From positions 930,001 to 994,000 of the forward strand of contig JAHLEZ010000012.1 of NCBI GenBank assembly GCA_020726505.1: a stretch of DNA of 64,000 nucleotides, read 5' to 3'. This document shows positions 12,439 through 25,374 of this stretch, in pieces. The position numbers were made by a program, and so were the translations under genes. This stretch comes from Leptodontidium sp. MPI-SDFR-AT-0119 (Eukaryota > Ascomycota > Leotiomycetes > Helotiales > Leptodontidiaceae). The notes under the pieces are model-generated. The model ran no database searches. It was not told where the DNA came from and saw only the letters and a program-made list of their open reading frames with translations. Each line of letters opens with the position of its first letter. The stretch's first letter is position 1.

Positions 12439-15400
12439 ATGGCCGCAGTCAATGGCAAAGGGAACGGTGTCAAGGCCTCAAACGGCACCGTCCCCATCAC
12501 AAATGGCTCAACCTCATACGCAGCCAAACACAAGCTGGCAGACCACTTCATCGGTGGAAACAAGCTGGAAAACGCTGCCCCGGGTCCCGTCAAGGACTTC
12601 GTGGCAGCTCACGATGGCCACACCGTCATCACCAACGTGCGTATACAAGACCGGACAAACCCACCGAGCGCCCAACTGACAAACTGTACAGGTTTTGATT
12701 GCCAATAATGGCATTGCCGCAGTCAAGGAGATTCGATCCGTACGAAAATGGGCTTACGAGACTTTCGGCGACGAAAGGGCCATTCAATTCACGGTCATGG
12801 CTACACCAGAGGATCTGCAGGCAAACGCAGATTATATCCGGATGGCAGATCAATATGTTGAGGTCCCTGGAGGAACGAATAACAACAACTACGCAAACGT
12901 CGAGTTGATTGTAGATGTTGCTGAGCGTATGAATGTGCATGCGGTTTGGGCTGGATGGTAGGTCTTTCTGCGAGTGTACCAGGGGTCGAATGAATCACTT
13001 ACTGATATCTGTATAGGGGCCACGCTTCAGAAAACCCAAAGTTGCCAGAATCGTTAGCAGCTTCGCCCAAAAAGATTGTTTTCATCGGCCCTCCTGGCTC
13101 GGCCATGCGATCGCTCGGTGACAAGATCTCCTCTACGATTGTCGCACAACACGCCAAGGTTCCCTGCATACCATGGTCTGGAACTGGTGTCGACAAGGTG
13201 GATGTCAACGAAGATGGAATTGTCACAGTCGAGGATGATGTCTACATGAAGGGCTGCGTTCAGTCATGGCAAGAAGGTCTCGAGAAGGCGAAGCAGATTG
13301 GCTTCCCTGTCATGATCAAGGCCTCTGAAGGTGGTGGTGGAAAGGGTATCCGAAAGGCGGAAACCGAGCAAGGCTTCGAAGCCCTGTACAAAGCCGCTGC
13401 CAGCGAAATCCCTGGATCCCCCATCTTCATTATGAAGTTGGCCGGAAATGCCAGACATTTGGAGGTTCAATTGCTGGCCGATGAGTACGGAAACAACATT
13501 TCGCTCTTTGGCAGAGATTGTTCCGTACAACGCAGACATCAAAAGATTATCGAGGAGGCACCAGTCACGATCGCAAAGCCTGAGACTTTCCAGGCAATGG
13601 AGAAGGCTGCTGTCCGTCTTGGTCGCCTCGTGGGTTACGTTTCGGCTGGTACTGTTGAGTACCTCTATTCGCACTCCGATGACAAATTCTACTTCTTGGA
13701 ACTTAACCCCAGATTGCAAGTAGAGCATCCAACGACCGAGATGGTCAGTGGTGTCAATCTGCCTGCTGCGCAACTCCAAATTGCGATGGGTCTTCCTCTG
13801 CACAGAATTCGCGACATCAGATTACTGTACGGAGCCGATCCCCAAACCTCAAGCGAAATCGACTTCGACTTTTCCAAGGAGAACAGCTCTCTGACCCAGC
13901 GTCGCCCTAAGCCAAAGGGTCACACCACTGCCTGCCGTATCACTTCCGAAGATCCAGGAGAGGGCTTCAAGCCTTCGAGCGGTACCATGCACGAATTGAA
14001 TTTCAGGAGTAGCTCCAACGTATGGGGTTATTTCTCCGTGGGAACTGCTGGTGGTATCCACAGTTTCTCCGACAGTCAATTCGGTCACATTTTCGCCTAT
14101 GGCGAGAACAGATCGGCATCGCGGAAACACATGGTTGTTGCTCTGAAGGAATTGAGTATTCGTGGTGATTTCAGAACCACTGTCGAGTACTTGATCAAGC
14201 TTTTGGAGACTCCTGCATTTGAAGGCAACACCATCACAACTGGATGGCTCGATGAGCTCATCTCGAACAAGTTGACCGCCGAGCGACCAGACCCCATGCT
14301 GGCTGTTGTTTGCGGTGCTGTTTGCAAGGCACACATCGCGAGCGAGGCATGCATTTCCGAGTACCGAAACAGCTTGGAGAAGGGTCAAGTCCCAGCAAAG
14401 GACATCCTGAAGACCGTCTTCCCCATTGACTTCATTTACGATGGTCACAGATACAAGTTCACCGCCACTCGATCAAGCTTAGACAGCTACCACTTGTTCA
14501 TCAACGGCTCAAAATGCTCAGTGGGTGTTCGTGCCTTGAGCGACGGAGGCCTCTTGGTTCTCCTCAGCGGCAGAAGTCACAACCTGTACTGGAAGGAAGA
14601 AGTTGGAGCCACTCGCTTGAGTGTTGACAGCAAGACTTGCTTACTCGAGCAAGAGAACGACCCAACTCAACTCCGAACTCCATCTCCAGGAAAGCTTGTC
14701 AAATTTACAGTCGATAACGGCGAGCACATCAAGGCCGGTCAGGCATTTGCTGAAGTCGAGGTCATGAAGATGTACATGCCTCTCATTGCTGGTGAAGATG
14801 GTATTGTTCAATTCATCAAGCAGCCAGGAGCAACTTTGGAGGCTGGTGATATCATTGGTATACTTGCTCTTGATGATCCCTCAAGAGTTCAATCTGCCCA
14901 GCCTTTCCTTGGCCACCTTCCAGATCTTGGACCACCACAAGTCGTTGGCACAAAGCCCGCTCAACGATTCCTCCTTCTGCACAGCGTCCTCACCAACATC
15001 CTCAACGGCTTTGACAACCAAGTCATCATGGCCTCCACCCTCAAGGAACTCATGGAGGTCCTCCGTGACCCAGATTTGCCATATGGCGAGTGGAACGCTC
15101 AATTCTCTGCTCTGCACGCCAGAATGCCTCAACGACTCGATGCCACCTTCACCCAGATCGTTGACCGTGCCAGGGTTCGCAAGGGCGAGTTCCCAGCAAA
15201 GAACTTGTCCAAGGCCTTCTCCAAGTTCCTCGAGGAGAGTGTTGCACCTTCCGATGTTGAGACTCTGAAGACTACTCTCCTGCCTTTGACTGAGGTCCTC
15301 GACAGATACGCCGAAGGCCAGAAGGTTCACGAGTTCGATGTGTTCTCTGGCCTCTTGGAGCAATATGTAGAGATCGAGAAGCTGTTCTCTGGTCGCCAGT

Positions 15401-18400
15401 CCCGCGACGAGGAAGTCATCTTGAAGCTCAGAGATGAGAACAAGGAAGACAGCTTCAAGGTTGTCCAAATTGTCCTTTCTCACAGCAGAATTGGTGCCAA
15501 GAACAACCTGATTCTTGCTATCCTCGACGAGTACAAGCCCAACAAGCCAAATGCAGGCAACGTCGCCAAGTACTTCCGCCCAGCACTTCGAAAACTCACC
15601 GAGCTCGAGACAAGACAGACCGCAAAGGTTGCACTCAAGGCTCGTGAGCTTCTCATTCAGTGTGCCATGCCATCTTTGGAAGAGCGTGCAGCTCAGATGG
15701 AGCACATTCTCCGATCATCCGTTGTCGAATCACGATACGGTGAGACTGGATGGGAGCACCGAGAGCCCGATCTCGAGGTCCTCAAGGAGGTTGTGGATTC
15801 CAAGTATACTGTCTTTGATGTCTTGCCCATCTTCTTCGGTTATCAAGACCCATGGGTTTCGCTCGCTGCTCTCGAAGTCTACATTCGCCGAGCTTACCGT
15901 GCTTACTCGCTGAAGAAGATCGAGTACCACAATGACTCGTCCGAGCCACCATTCATTGTCTCTTGGGACTTTGTTCTCCGCAAGGTCGGTGCCTCGGAAT
16001 TCGGTATGCCCATTCAATCTTCCGCTCCTTCGACCCCAGCAACCCCGTCATACGAGAGTGGCAATCCATTCAAGCGTGTCAGCTCCATCAGCGACATGTC
16101 ATACCTCGTCAACAAGACCGATAACGAGCCAACCAGAAAGGGTGTTATCGTTCCAGTGCAATATCTGGATGAGGCCGAAGAGTACCTCCTGCGCGCTTTG
16201 GAAGTATTCCCAAGCTATGGCAAGAGCAAGAAGTCTGCCCCCAACGGGTTGATGCCAGATTTGAATGGCAAGCGCAAGGCTCTGCCAGCAATTGCCACTG
16301 AGGATGAGCTTACCGCCGTGTGCAACGTCGCCGTCCGGGACTCCGAGAGTCTCGATGACAACGAGACCATCGCCAGAATCAATCTCATCGTTAAGGAGTA
16401 CAAGGAGGAGCTTTTGGCTCGCCGCATCCGCCGTCTCACATTCATCTGCGGCCACAAGGACGGATCATACCCAGGATACTACACTTTCCGTGGTCCCGAG
16501 TACGAGGAAGACCAAAGCATTCGACACATCGAACCCGCTTTGGCTTTCCAACTTGAACTTGGAAGACTTTCAAAGTTTAGGATCAAGCCAGTCTTCACTG
16601 AGAATCGCAACATTCACATCTACGAGGCCACTGGCAAAGATGTTGAGGGTGACAAGCGCTACTTTACTCGTGCTGTTGTCCGTCCTGGTAGACTCCGTGA
16701 TGAGATCCCAACTGCAGAGTACCTCATCTCCGAGTCCGACAGATTGATGAACGACCTCCTCGATGCTCTAGAGATCATTGGCAACAATAACTCCGATCTC
16801 AACCACATCTTCATCAACTTCTCACCCGTCTTCCCTCTCCAACCACCCGAGGTCGAGAAGGCTCTTGGTGGTTTCTTGGAACGCTTCGGACGTCGTCTCT
16901 GGCGCCTCCGTGTTACCGCTGCTGAGATCCGCATCATTTGCACTGAGCCTACCACCGGCATGCCATACCCGCTTCGTGTTGTCATCACCAACACCTCCGG
17001 ATATGTCATCCAAGTTGAGATGTACGCTGAGCGCAAGTCCGAGAAGGGAGGCGATTGGGTTTTCCAGAGCATTGGAGGCACCACAAAGGTAGGCTCGATG
17101 CACTTGCGACCTGTATCCACACCATATCCTACCAAGGAATGGTTGCAACCAAAGAGATACAAGGCTCACATCATGGGTACTCAATATGTCTACGATTTCC
17201 CAGAACTCTTCAGACAAGCTATTCAAACCAGCTGGGTCAAGGCTGTCAGCAAGCACGCATCGCTAGCAGACAAGCAACCGCCAACTGGCGAATGCATTGA
17301 TTACAGCGAGCTCGTCTTGGATGATAAGGACAACCTTGCCGAAGTCTTCCGTGAGCCTGGTACGAATACTCACGGAATGGTCGGCTGGATCGTGACTGCC
17401 AGAACTCCCGAGTATCCTCGTGGACGAAAGTTCGTCATCGTCGCCAATGATATCACGTTCAAGATTGGTAGTTTCGGACCTAAGGAAGATCAGTTTTTCA
17501 ACAAGTGCACAGAGCTTGCGAGAAAACTCGGTATCCCCCGTATCTACCTGTCTGCCAACTCTGGTGCCCGTATCGGCATGGCCGAGGAGTTGATTCCTCA
17601 TTTCAACGTTGCCTGGAACAACCCCGAGAAGCCAGAGGCTGGCTTCAAGTATCTGTACTTGAAGGCTGATGCCAAGAAGAGATTCGAGGATGGCAAGAGC
17701 AAGGATGTCATCACTGAGGAGGTCACTGAGGATGGCGAAGTGCGATACAAGATCACTACCATTGTCGGTGCCGAAGATGGTCTTGGTGTTGAGTGTTTGA
17801 AGGGCTCTGGTTTGATTGCCGGTGCAACTAGCAGAGCCTATGAGGACATCTTCACCATTACTTTGGTGACTTGTCGATCAGTTGGTACGTGTCACTCCTA
17901 GATTCTCAGAAATTTTACTGACTTTTATAGGTATCGGTGCCTACTTGGTCCGTCTTGGACAGAGAGCCATTCAAATCGAAGGCCAGCCAATCATCTTAAC
18001 TGGTGCTCCAGCTATCAACAAGCTTCTCGGTCGTGAAGTTTACACATCCAATTTGCAACTTGGTGGCACTCAAATCATGTACAAGAACGGTGTGTCGCAC
18101 ATGACTGCCAATGATGATTTCGAGGGTGTGTCCAAGATTGTTGAGTGGATGGCCTACGTCCCAGACAAGAGGAACAGCCCATTGCCAATCGGACCAGCTG
18201 TCGACTCCTGGGACCGTGACATCGTCTACACTCCTCCTCCCAAGCAACCATACGACGTGAGATGGTTGATTGCTGGTAAGGATGATGACGAGGGATTCAT
18301 GCCGGGTCTCTTCGACAAGGAATCATTCGTCGAGACTCTCGGTGGCTGGGCGAAGACCGTGGTTGTTGGCCGTGCACGACTTGGCGGCATCCCCATGGGT

Positions 18401-19491
18401 GTGATTGCGGTTGAGACCCGCTCGGTTGAGAATATCACTCCTGCCGATCCCGCAAATCCAGATTCGATGGAACAAATCTCCAACGAGGCTGGTGGAGTTT
18501 GGTACCCGAACTCCGCCTTCAAGACCGCTCAAGCCATCAAGGATTTCAACAACGGCGAGCAATTGCCATTGATGATCTTGGCCAACTGGAGAGGTTTCTC
18601 TGGCGGACAGCGTGATATGTACAATGAGGTCCTGAAATATGGATCTTACATCGTCGACGCGCTTGTCAAGTATGAGCAGCCAATCTTCGTCTACATCCCA
18701 CCTTTCGGAGAATTGCGTGGTGGTTCATGGGTGAGTTGCCTTCGTGTGTTCATTTTGAGCTTAGCTAACAGTCTCAGGTCGTCGTCGATCCTACGATCAA
18801 CCCAGAATTCATGGAAATGTACGCTGATGAGGATGCACGTGGCGGTGTCTTGGAGCCAGAGGGTATTGTGAATATCAAATACCGAAGAGACAAGCAGCTC
18901 GAGACCATGGCACGCTTGGACCCCGAGTACGGTGCGCTTCGGAAGCAGTTGGCCGACAAGTCCTTGACCCCAGAGCAAATCTCCGACGTCAAGGTCAAGG
19001 CCACGGCTCGGGAGCAATTGCTCCTCCCAGTTTACATGCAAGTCTCATTGCAATTTGCTGATCTCCACGACCGTGCTGGCCGAATGAAGGCCAAGGATGT
19101 TATCAGACAATCTCTGGTGTGGAGAGAATCGAGAAGATTCTTCTACTGGCGTGTACGCCGTCGTGTGAACGAGGAGTACATCTTGAAGCGCATGGCATCT
19201 GCCTCCAAGAACCCTCTCGCATCACGGACACGCAATCTCGAGACTCTCGCAGCGTGGACTGGCATCCCCAAGTTCTCGCACGCGGATCGCGAAGTTGCCA
19301 TGTGGTATGAGGAGAACAGAAAGACTGTCCACGAGAAGGTTGAGTCTCTAAAGACAGAAGGTGTTGCTTTTGATGTTGCCAGCTTGTTGAGAGGAAACAG
19401 CAAGGGCGGCTTGAAGGGTGTGCAACAGGTGCTCAGCATGTTGCCAGCTAATGAGAGAGAGGAGGCACTGAGGTTTTTGAGCCAGGCATAA
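12439..19491 (+). CDS. ACC1: Acetyl-CoA carboxylase, complete
   Basis: This cytosolic multifunctional enzyme carboxylates acetyl-CoA to malonyl-CoA, the committed step of fatty acid synthesis. Five exons, 12439-12636, 12692-12957, 13017-17884, 17931-18730 and 18778-19491, encode 2281 aa, the usual length. In order: biotin carboxylase ([20 protein letters not shown], glycine-rich ATP-grasp [26 protein letters not shown]), biotin carrier with EVMKMYMP (biotinyl Lys about 739), central domain, then carboxyltransferase ([41 protein letters not shown]). A segment [13 protein letters not shown] near residue 1178 matches the position of the Snf1/AMPK site of yeast Acc1, so regulation by that kinase is likely. 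The start ATG at 12439 begins a short Asn/Gly-rich N-terminus as in other fungi. All introns are GT-AG. No defect is seen. Confidence 0.98.
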
Positions 19492-21604
19492 TTAGAACGG
19501 GGGTGTTTTGTCTTTCTGTTTTTCTCGGGAATGGCGGACGTATGGATGGAAGGATGGTCTTTCCTGCTTGCGTCAAGCATGTACATTGATTGCACTCAAC
19601 ATTTGTAAATTGAGGGTCATATAGGCGTTATTAAGATAGCAATGCATTTCATCATTTCACTTCAGTTTAGCCTGTCGGTTGTTGGCTTCTTCAGTCAACT
19701 GTTGATTGTGTTTATGTGAGTGACGGAGGTGGGGTGAGTGAAGTGAAGTGCTGTGAACAAAGCATGAAAAACGTGGAAGACTTCCGACGACAGGTATATT
19801 ACTTGCTTTGAGCAATGCACACGCGCTCTCACCACCAACATCAGACGAAGAACATTGTACATGGGCCCCAGCACATTCCATGGAAGCTTCCATGCAAGCC
19901 AGCCAGCCAGCAGAAATATCATTGTCGCCCCCCCATCGCCTCCTCGCCTTCCATCCCGTTATCCGATCCGAAGAAGGGAGGGGAGGGCAAGGGGGTCCGA
20001 GAGCCTCAAGCAAGCGGTCGAATCAGAATCGTTTTTAACAAACTCCTTGCATGATAATCACGTTCCTGTCAGCTACGCTTTCCTCGATCTGGGAATCTTC
20101 AATCTCGATTATGAGGGCTTGGATGGTGGGTTATGCTATGCAAAAACCAGAGAAGTTGGAGATCTTCCGTCCCATCTTCTTCGCCAAGGCAGATAGGGAA
20201 GGGCAAGGCTCCGGCATTCGACGTCTCCGAATGCTGGGATCGCCGTGCGGGTGTCTCAGCGGTTCTGTGAACCCTGTGGTGATCAGTGTGGTTGAGAGAG
20301 AGGGGATGAACTTGACCTTACATCATATGGCTGGGTGGATGGATTCTTAGTACATGATACCTAGGTAGGCAGATAGGTATGTAGGTGCACCTTTTATTCA
20401 GTGGAATGGAATGGGAATGGGAATGGGAATGGGATCTCGAAACTGAGTGTAGAGGGATCTGATGAATTGATAACTTTACTTTCGTGGGGGTGGATTGTCC
20501 CGTTTTCGGTCTTTAGAATGGTGGGAGTAAGTATGATAATCCAGACCAGCTGGAGTGGCATGATGGCATCCATAGATCGAGGGTATGACCGTTGGGGTGC
20601 AGGGGAGCTGGGGAGCTGGGGTGGAGGTTGCACAGCATGATTGATGGAGAAGAGTTCGGATGGAGGGACGAGCCTCTTTTGCTAGCTAGGGTGGGATCAT
20701 GGTTTGGATATGTTGATCATGGGAATATATTGCTGGGGTAGATAAATTCAGGTCGTTAGGTATCGTATGAACTACTGCATCTATACTGCTCGCCTCATAG
20801 TAGCTCCACCAGGTCCTTTCATGAGCTACCGAACCTGGTTATACTCGTTCGTATTAGACTTTTCTTGCTGTGCTGGGCACTTGCATGGTAAGGGGAGTGA
20901 CGGTTCCGGCTGTCGTTCATCTGCTATGATATCAAAGACCATAATGCAATATTATATTGCCTATAGTTTCTCTGACGGCTATGATGCCAGAGCCGAGCCC
21001 GAGAATGGTTTTGACTTCTTGCTTTCTGCTTTTACCCTCCATGGCCCGACTGGTTCTTTTTAGCTTTCCTTTCTTGCTTTCTCTTACTTCTGGTTTCTTG
21101 CTTCACGCATGCATGCCGTTTGTGTCATTCATTCATTTGTCCGTTCACTCCATCGTTCGTTTTCCAAAGGATATTTTCCCGAATCCCTTCCTTCTTTCTT
21201 CCTTATTTATCCTGCCGTTGAACTGAACACTGTTCTGATTCTGGTTCTGATACTGGTTCGTTTGGATTTGGTTTCTACATCTCGACGTTGATAGATTGAA
21301 AGAGGAATTGAATAGACGTCAACTTAGTTACTCTTTCCTTCCTACCATCACCGTCGTTCTCGAGATATTGCATCATACACTCTTTTAAACCTTACCTTCT
21401 CTCAGCTGCTTCTGGCAAGCTTACATTCTTTTGGGTGCCGGATTACCACACATTCGTTTTAATCATTACCTTACCTACTCTTTGTTCATATCACATGCTA
21501 TCAGCTATAGCTTCGCTTCGGTTTCCACCGGCTGGGAGCTTCGAGTAGGAGGGATTGAGAGAAGAACGGAACGCAAAAACGAAACAACAAAAGAAGGTTC
21601 TTGG
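19492..21604. other. Intergenic region, no gene seen
   Basis: This holds the ACC1 3' flank and the promoter of the membrane protein that starts at 21605. Open frames are short and without family resemblance. A GGGAATG repeat lies at about 20.4 kb, and the 200 bases before 21605 are T/C-rich. Confidence 0.55.
20401..20434. repeat. (GGGAAT)n/(GGAAT)n simple repeat
   Basis: Two GGAAT units are followed by about four GGGAAT units. Confidence 0.8.
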
Positions 21605-23137
21605 ATGTCATTCAACAACTTTTTACCGCCGGGATGGGGTGTCGAATGGCCGGCTTTCCCATCTATCATCCCACCACCACCTCCTGTCCTTCCAACAACT
21701 ACACAGTTACCAATATCTATTCCAATACCGAGTCCAGCCCCCACAGGAGAACTAACATCGACATCCACACCACCACCAACGCCCACAGACTTCACAGTCA
21801 CGCTCCCCTTCCCACCACCGGGCTCCACAACCGTCACCTCGCTCGTCACCATCCAACCCACCAGCATAACAACTATAACCACCACAACCATCCCAACAAA
21901 CGTTATCTCCACCGTAACAGAAACCTCAACCACCCTCTCCATCTCCGTCACGCCCCTCACAAACCCAGCCGCCACCTCAGCAATAGCAGGGCAGTCCTCC
22001 CTCCTCCGCTCAAATGCCACGCTCTCACGCACAAACATCACCGTCTCCCTCGTCCTCGGTACACTTTCTCTCTTACTCCTCGCTGCGCTCTTGACGATTT
22101 TCCTGCTCTATCTGAGGAAGCGTAGGAAGGGTCCGAGGGAAGATGATGAGAGCCCGCCGTTTACGTCTCTTGCGCCTAGACCAGCTCCGGATTTTGCTGC
22201 TCGAAGGGGCTTTGGAGCGACAAGTGTGTCGGTCCCGAATTTACCGCCGAGTCATATGCGTGAGACGAGTTTGAGTATGGGTCCTAGAGGAGGGACGGCG
22301 GATAGTAATGCCAGAGCTGTGGCAGCAGGATTGAGTGTTGCTGGTACTGCTGGGGTGGGTCTAGGTGTAGGTGCAGGTGTAGGTGTGGGAGCAGGTCCTA
22401 GTGTGAGTACGCCTCGGAGAGTTCTCTTCAGGAGTTCATCCGCTCCTGTTGAAGCTCCTACGCCTCCGCCTAGAATACCGCCTTTTAAAGGGTTGGGATT
22501 GCCCAGTATGAGTCTTTTTGGGAGGAGCCTTGGGGGGACGCTTAGTCCGACGCCGAAGGGGAAGGAGAAGGAGAAAGAGGTTGGGACCCCGAGTCCAAGA
22601 CCGGCTACAGCTTCGGGTGCTGGTGGTGCTGGGGCTGGTATGGGCCCGAGACCCAGTGTGGAGAGATTAGGTTTGGTGAGGCAGAGTAGTATGCCGCTTT
22701 ATCATGAGGCATTGAGGGATCAGGCGGAGATGGAACGGGAGGCTAGTGTGAGGCTTCAGGCTGAGGGGTTAGGATTGCCGGTTATTGCTGTTCAGAGGAG
22801 TGCTGATGATGGGGAGGAAATAAATACTGTTAGCAGGACTAGTGGAGAGAGTCTTGGGAGTGAAATGTTTGAGGAGGGGATGGGGAAGAGCGGTGATGAG
22901 AAAGCCAGTGAGGAGGGGGGAAGAGAAGAGGAGAGTGATAGTAGTGGTGACAGAGATAGGGAAAGGGAGCGGAAGGCTGGATTGGGTCTTGGAGTTGGGG
23001 GGGCTGGTAATGGTGAGGATAATGGCCGTGCTGGGACACTACATAGTACCAGGGCTAGTAGTGGAGTATTTCCTGAGGGAGAGAGGGATGTGGAGAGGGA
23101 TGTGCCTGAGAAGAGTGAGAAAGATGTGTATAGCTGA
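21605..23137 (+). CDS. Ser/Thr/Pro-rich single-pass membrane protein
   Basis: Single-exon gene of 510 aa; no named family recognised. Residues 1-146 are almost entirely Pro, Ser and Thr, which suggests heavy O-glycosylation, with N-glycosylation sequons near the end (NATL, NITV). One strongly hydrophobic segment follows (about 147-170, VSLVLGTLSLLLLAALLTIF), capped by RKRRK, which predicts an outside N-terminus and a cytoplasmic tail. The tail (171-510) is low complexity: Gly/Val repeats near residues 230-260, SPTPKGKEKEKE, then an acidic and Arg-rich end. The layout resembles fungal cell-wall stress sensors (Wsc/Mid2-like), but there is no WSC cysteine domain and no cleavable signal peptide. 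The frame is open upstream without an ATG, so 21605 is the first methionine; a missed 5' exon with a signal peptide is possible. Confidence 0.7.
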   Translation: MSFNNFLPPGWGVEWPAFPSIIPPPPPVLPTTTQLPISIPIPSPAPTGELTSTSTPPPTPTDFTVTLPFPPPGSTTVTSLVTIQPTSITTITTTTIPTNVISTVTETSTTLSISVTPLTNPAATSAIAGQSSLLRSNATLSRTNITVSLVLGTLSLLLLAALLTIFLLYLRKRRKGPREDDESPPFTSLAPRPAPDFAARRGFGATSVSVPNLPPSHMRETSLSMGPRGGTADSNARAVAAGLSVAGTAGVGLGVGAGVGVGAGPSVSTPRRVLFRSSSAPVEAPTPPPRIPPFKGLGLPSMSLFGRSLGGTLSPTPKGKEKEKEVGTPSPRPATASGAGGAGAGMGPRPSVERLGLVRQSSMPLYHEALRDQAEMEREASVRLQAEGLGLPVIAVQRSADDGEEINTVSRTSGESLGSEMFEEGMGKSGDEKASEEGGREEESDSSGDRDRERERKAGLGLGVGGAGNGEDNGRAGTLHSTRASSGVFPEGERDVERDVPEKSEKDVYS

Positions 23138-25374
23138 TCTAGCCTCGGAGAGAGTAACATCGGGACGGTGAATTATCCTCAAGAGCTACACAACAACACG
23201 AACGGATCTGGCCCAGAGAAAATGAGGCAGAGCCGATCAACGCAATATTTAATCAACAAAAACAACAACGGCGCTGGAAGAATGATGGGACATGCCGGCA
23301 TGAAATTGGCTGGCTGGTTTACATCCCGAGCTTTTACGATATGGGATGATATATTCTGGCGACAGCGATGCCAGGGCTTGATGCCATGAGAAGATACCCC
23401 CTAAAAGGATGGATACTACGAGCTACGCTTCTGCTTGTACAGTCCAGGAAGAGAAGGAAAAGAGAGAGGTCATCACTTGATGGTCCTTGTCGTTTTGCCG
23501 CTTTGCTGGGTGTGTTTCTGATTCTGGTGTGTGTTTATAGGGACGGGATGGATACTTCGTTTCTTTGCTGAGGTTAGTTGGCGAGGTGTACAGATAGATA
23601 GATGGAAATCTTTAGAATGAGAAGGTACTTTCAAATCATTGCTTGGTTTTCATCTGTGTGTTGCAGAGATTATAATGGACACCGATCATAATAACAGTGG
23701 TGCTAGTATCTGATTACTTGGACTTCTGGTAGTTCACATGCACCTGGATATCTGCATGTCAAAGAGCTACAATAGCTAAGGTATAGTTGCAATAAATTTG
23801 ATCTGATGCATCTCTTGTTGTACGTGAAAGAAGTTGTAGAGACACGTGTTTCAATATAACTTGAATCATAACACAGCTATCCGGAATCATTGTCTCCTGT
23901 GAAAGGAATAAGGCTCATTCGGTGTTCGGCAATCTGGGGGATCTCTGTTGCAGACCTAAAGCATGCTCAAGATCAAAGATTCCACTGCAAATAATTTGTG
24001 AGATCTAGGATTAACGAATCTGCATGATGAAGTGTCATGGCCTTGACCGAATTTACGTGGATGACACGCGATAATCCACGCGTTCAAAACTACAAGAGTG
24101 TCTTGAAGCTCTGCGAAACAGAATAAATTTCACAACGCTTTCAAAAGACGTGCTTGTTTGAGATATGCATGGCTTTGAAGATGAGGCCATTGGAGTCCTC
24201 TCTTACTTCGTCGTCAAATATTATAAAGACGCGTAAATTTCAACAAGAAAACACAGTCTCATTTGGGCCGTGGATCACATCTAGATCATTTGACAAGACA
24301 GAGAATAAATAGAAGACAAAGGTGAATTCAAACTGGACAAGACTGAAACAGATGATTATCAGGGGAACATGATTCAGGCCAGAGTCCACGCACAGATATG
24401 CTAAGACAGTCATCAGTAGCAACAATCGCCACCTCAATCAATGCCTGGGAGTCACTTGACATGGAGATCACGACTTCCACCAGTTTCTTATGCTTGCCAC
24501 AGACCGACTGTGCCTGTCCCTGTTCCTGTTCCTGTCTGTACCTGGAGTGCTGTTGACAAATCTAAAATAGTCGCCGTGGATCAGGCTAGGCTTCCAGGAC
24601 GTCGAACACACTCGCTAAGCTGTGGTAAAGACCAACGGACGTCCACGCTAAAGTGACCGACCGCAGCCCGCCGCCCGCCCTGGAGAAGAAATCAATCAAG
24701 CAGCTCGAATTCCTCAACACCCTCACCCTCCTCCACCTTCTTCGTCGAGTCAACAATTAATTCGAACTGCACACCTCCTCAATCATACGACTCCACGCAC
24801 AGATACAGCCCTCAACCCCCACAGGCCTCAATGTTGCAGTCCCCACGGCCCTTGTCCTAATCACCCGCAGTCTGTCTGTTCCTGCAGCCTCGCGATCCTC
24901 AACTTCACCCACAAATCAAACCAACCATACCCACCCACCAGGAACCTTCCAGTCCCTTCTTGCCCTTTGCTTCCACGGCGCAATTCAGAGCTGCAAAGGC
25001 AGCTCATCGGCACGACGTCTTCCACCAAGAAAAGAAAGCTTTCGCCGCAGACCGATAACAACCCTGACATCCCACTGAGCTCCGTTGAAGATACGGAATC
25101 CCAAGCCAACGAAGTACCGCGATTCGAGATCCCCTCCCCCTCCGACACAGCCCTTCCTCCACATATACCTTCACACCTACAGACCTCCTCATCACTGGGG
25201 ACCGTCGACAACACATCCTCTGCCGCGAGCTCTCCGAGTGCTGCCTACGCCAGTCTCTCGCTGGAGGGCGAGAGAGGTGGGGACCCAGATCTTGCAAGAA
25301 CTTCTTCCCTTGCACCGAACGACCAGGAAACCAGAGGACAGTCACCCGTTCGCCATTTCTCACATAGGGCTATA
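23138..25374. other. Intergenic region; possible missed 5' part of UBP12
   Basis: From about 24.97 kb to the UBP12 start the frame of UBP12 stays open and looks coding (SSTKKRKLSPQTDNN, Ser/Pro-rich), but no in-frame ATG was found back to about 24.8 kb. An upstream exon or an unusual start may exist. The rest (23.1-24.7 kb) shows no supported gene. Confidence 0.45.

Noticed and set aside
14881..15705. 274-codon minus-strand frame inside ACC1
   Set aside because: Fully antisense to well-supported ACC1 coding sequence.
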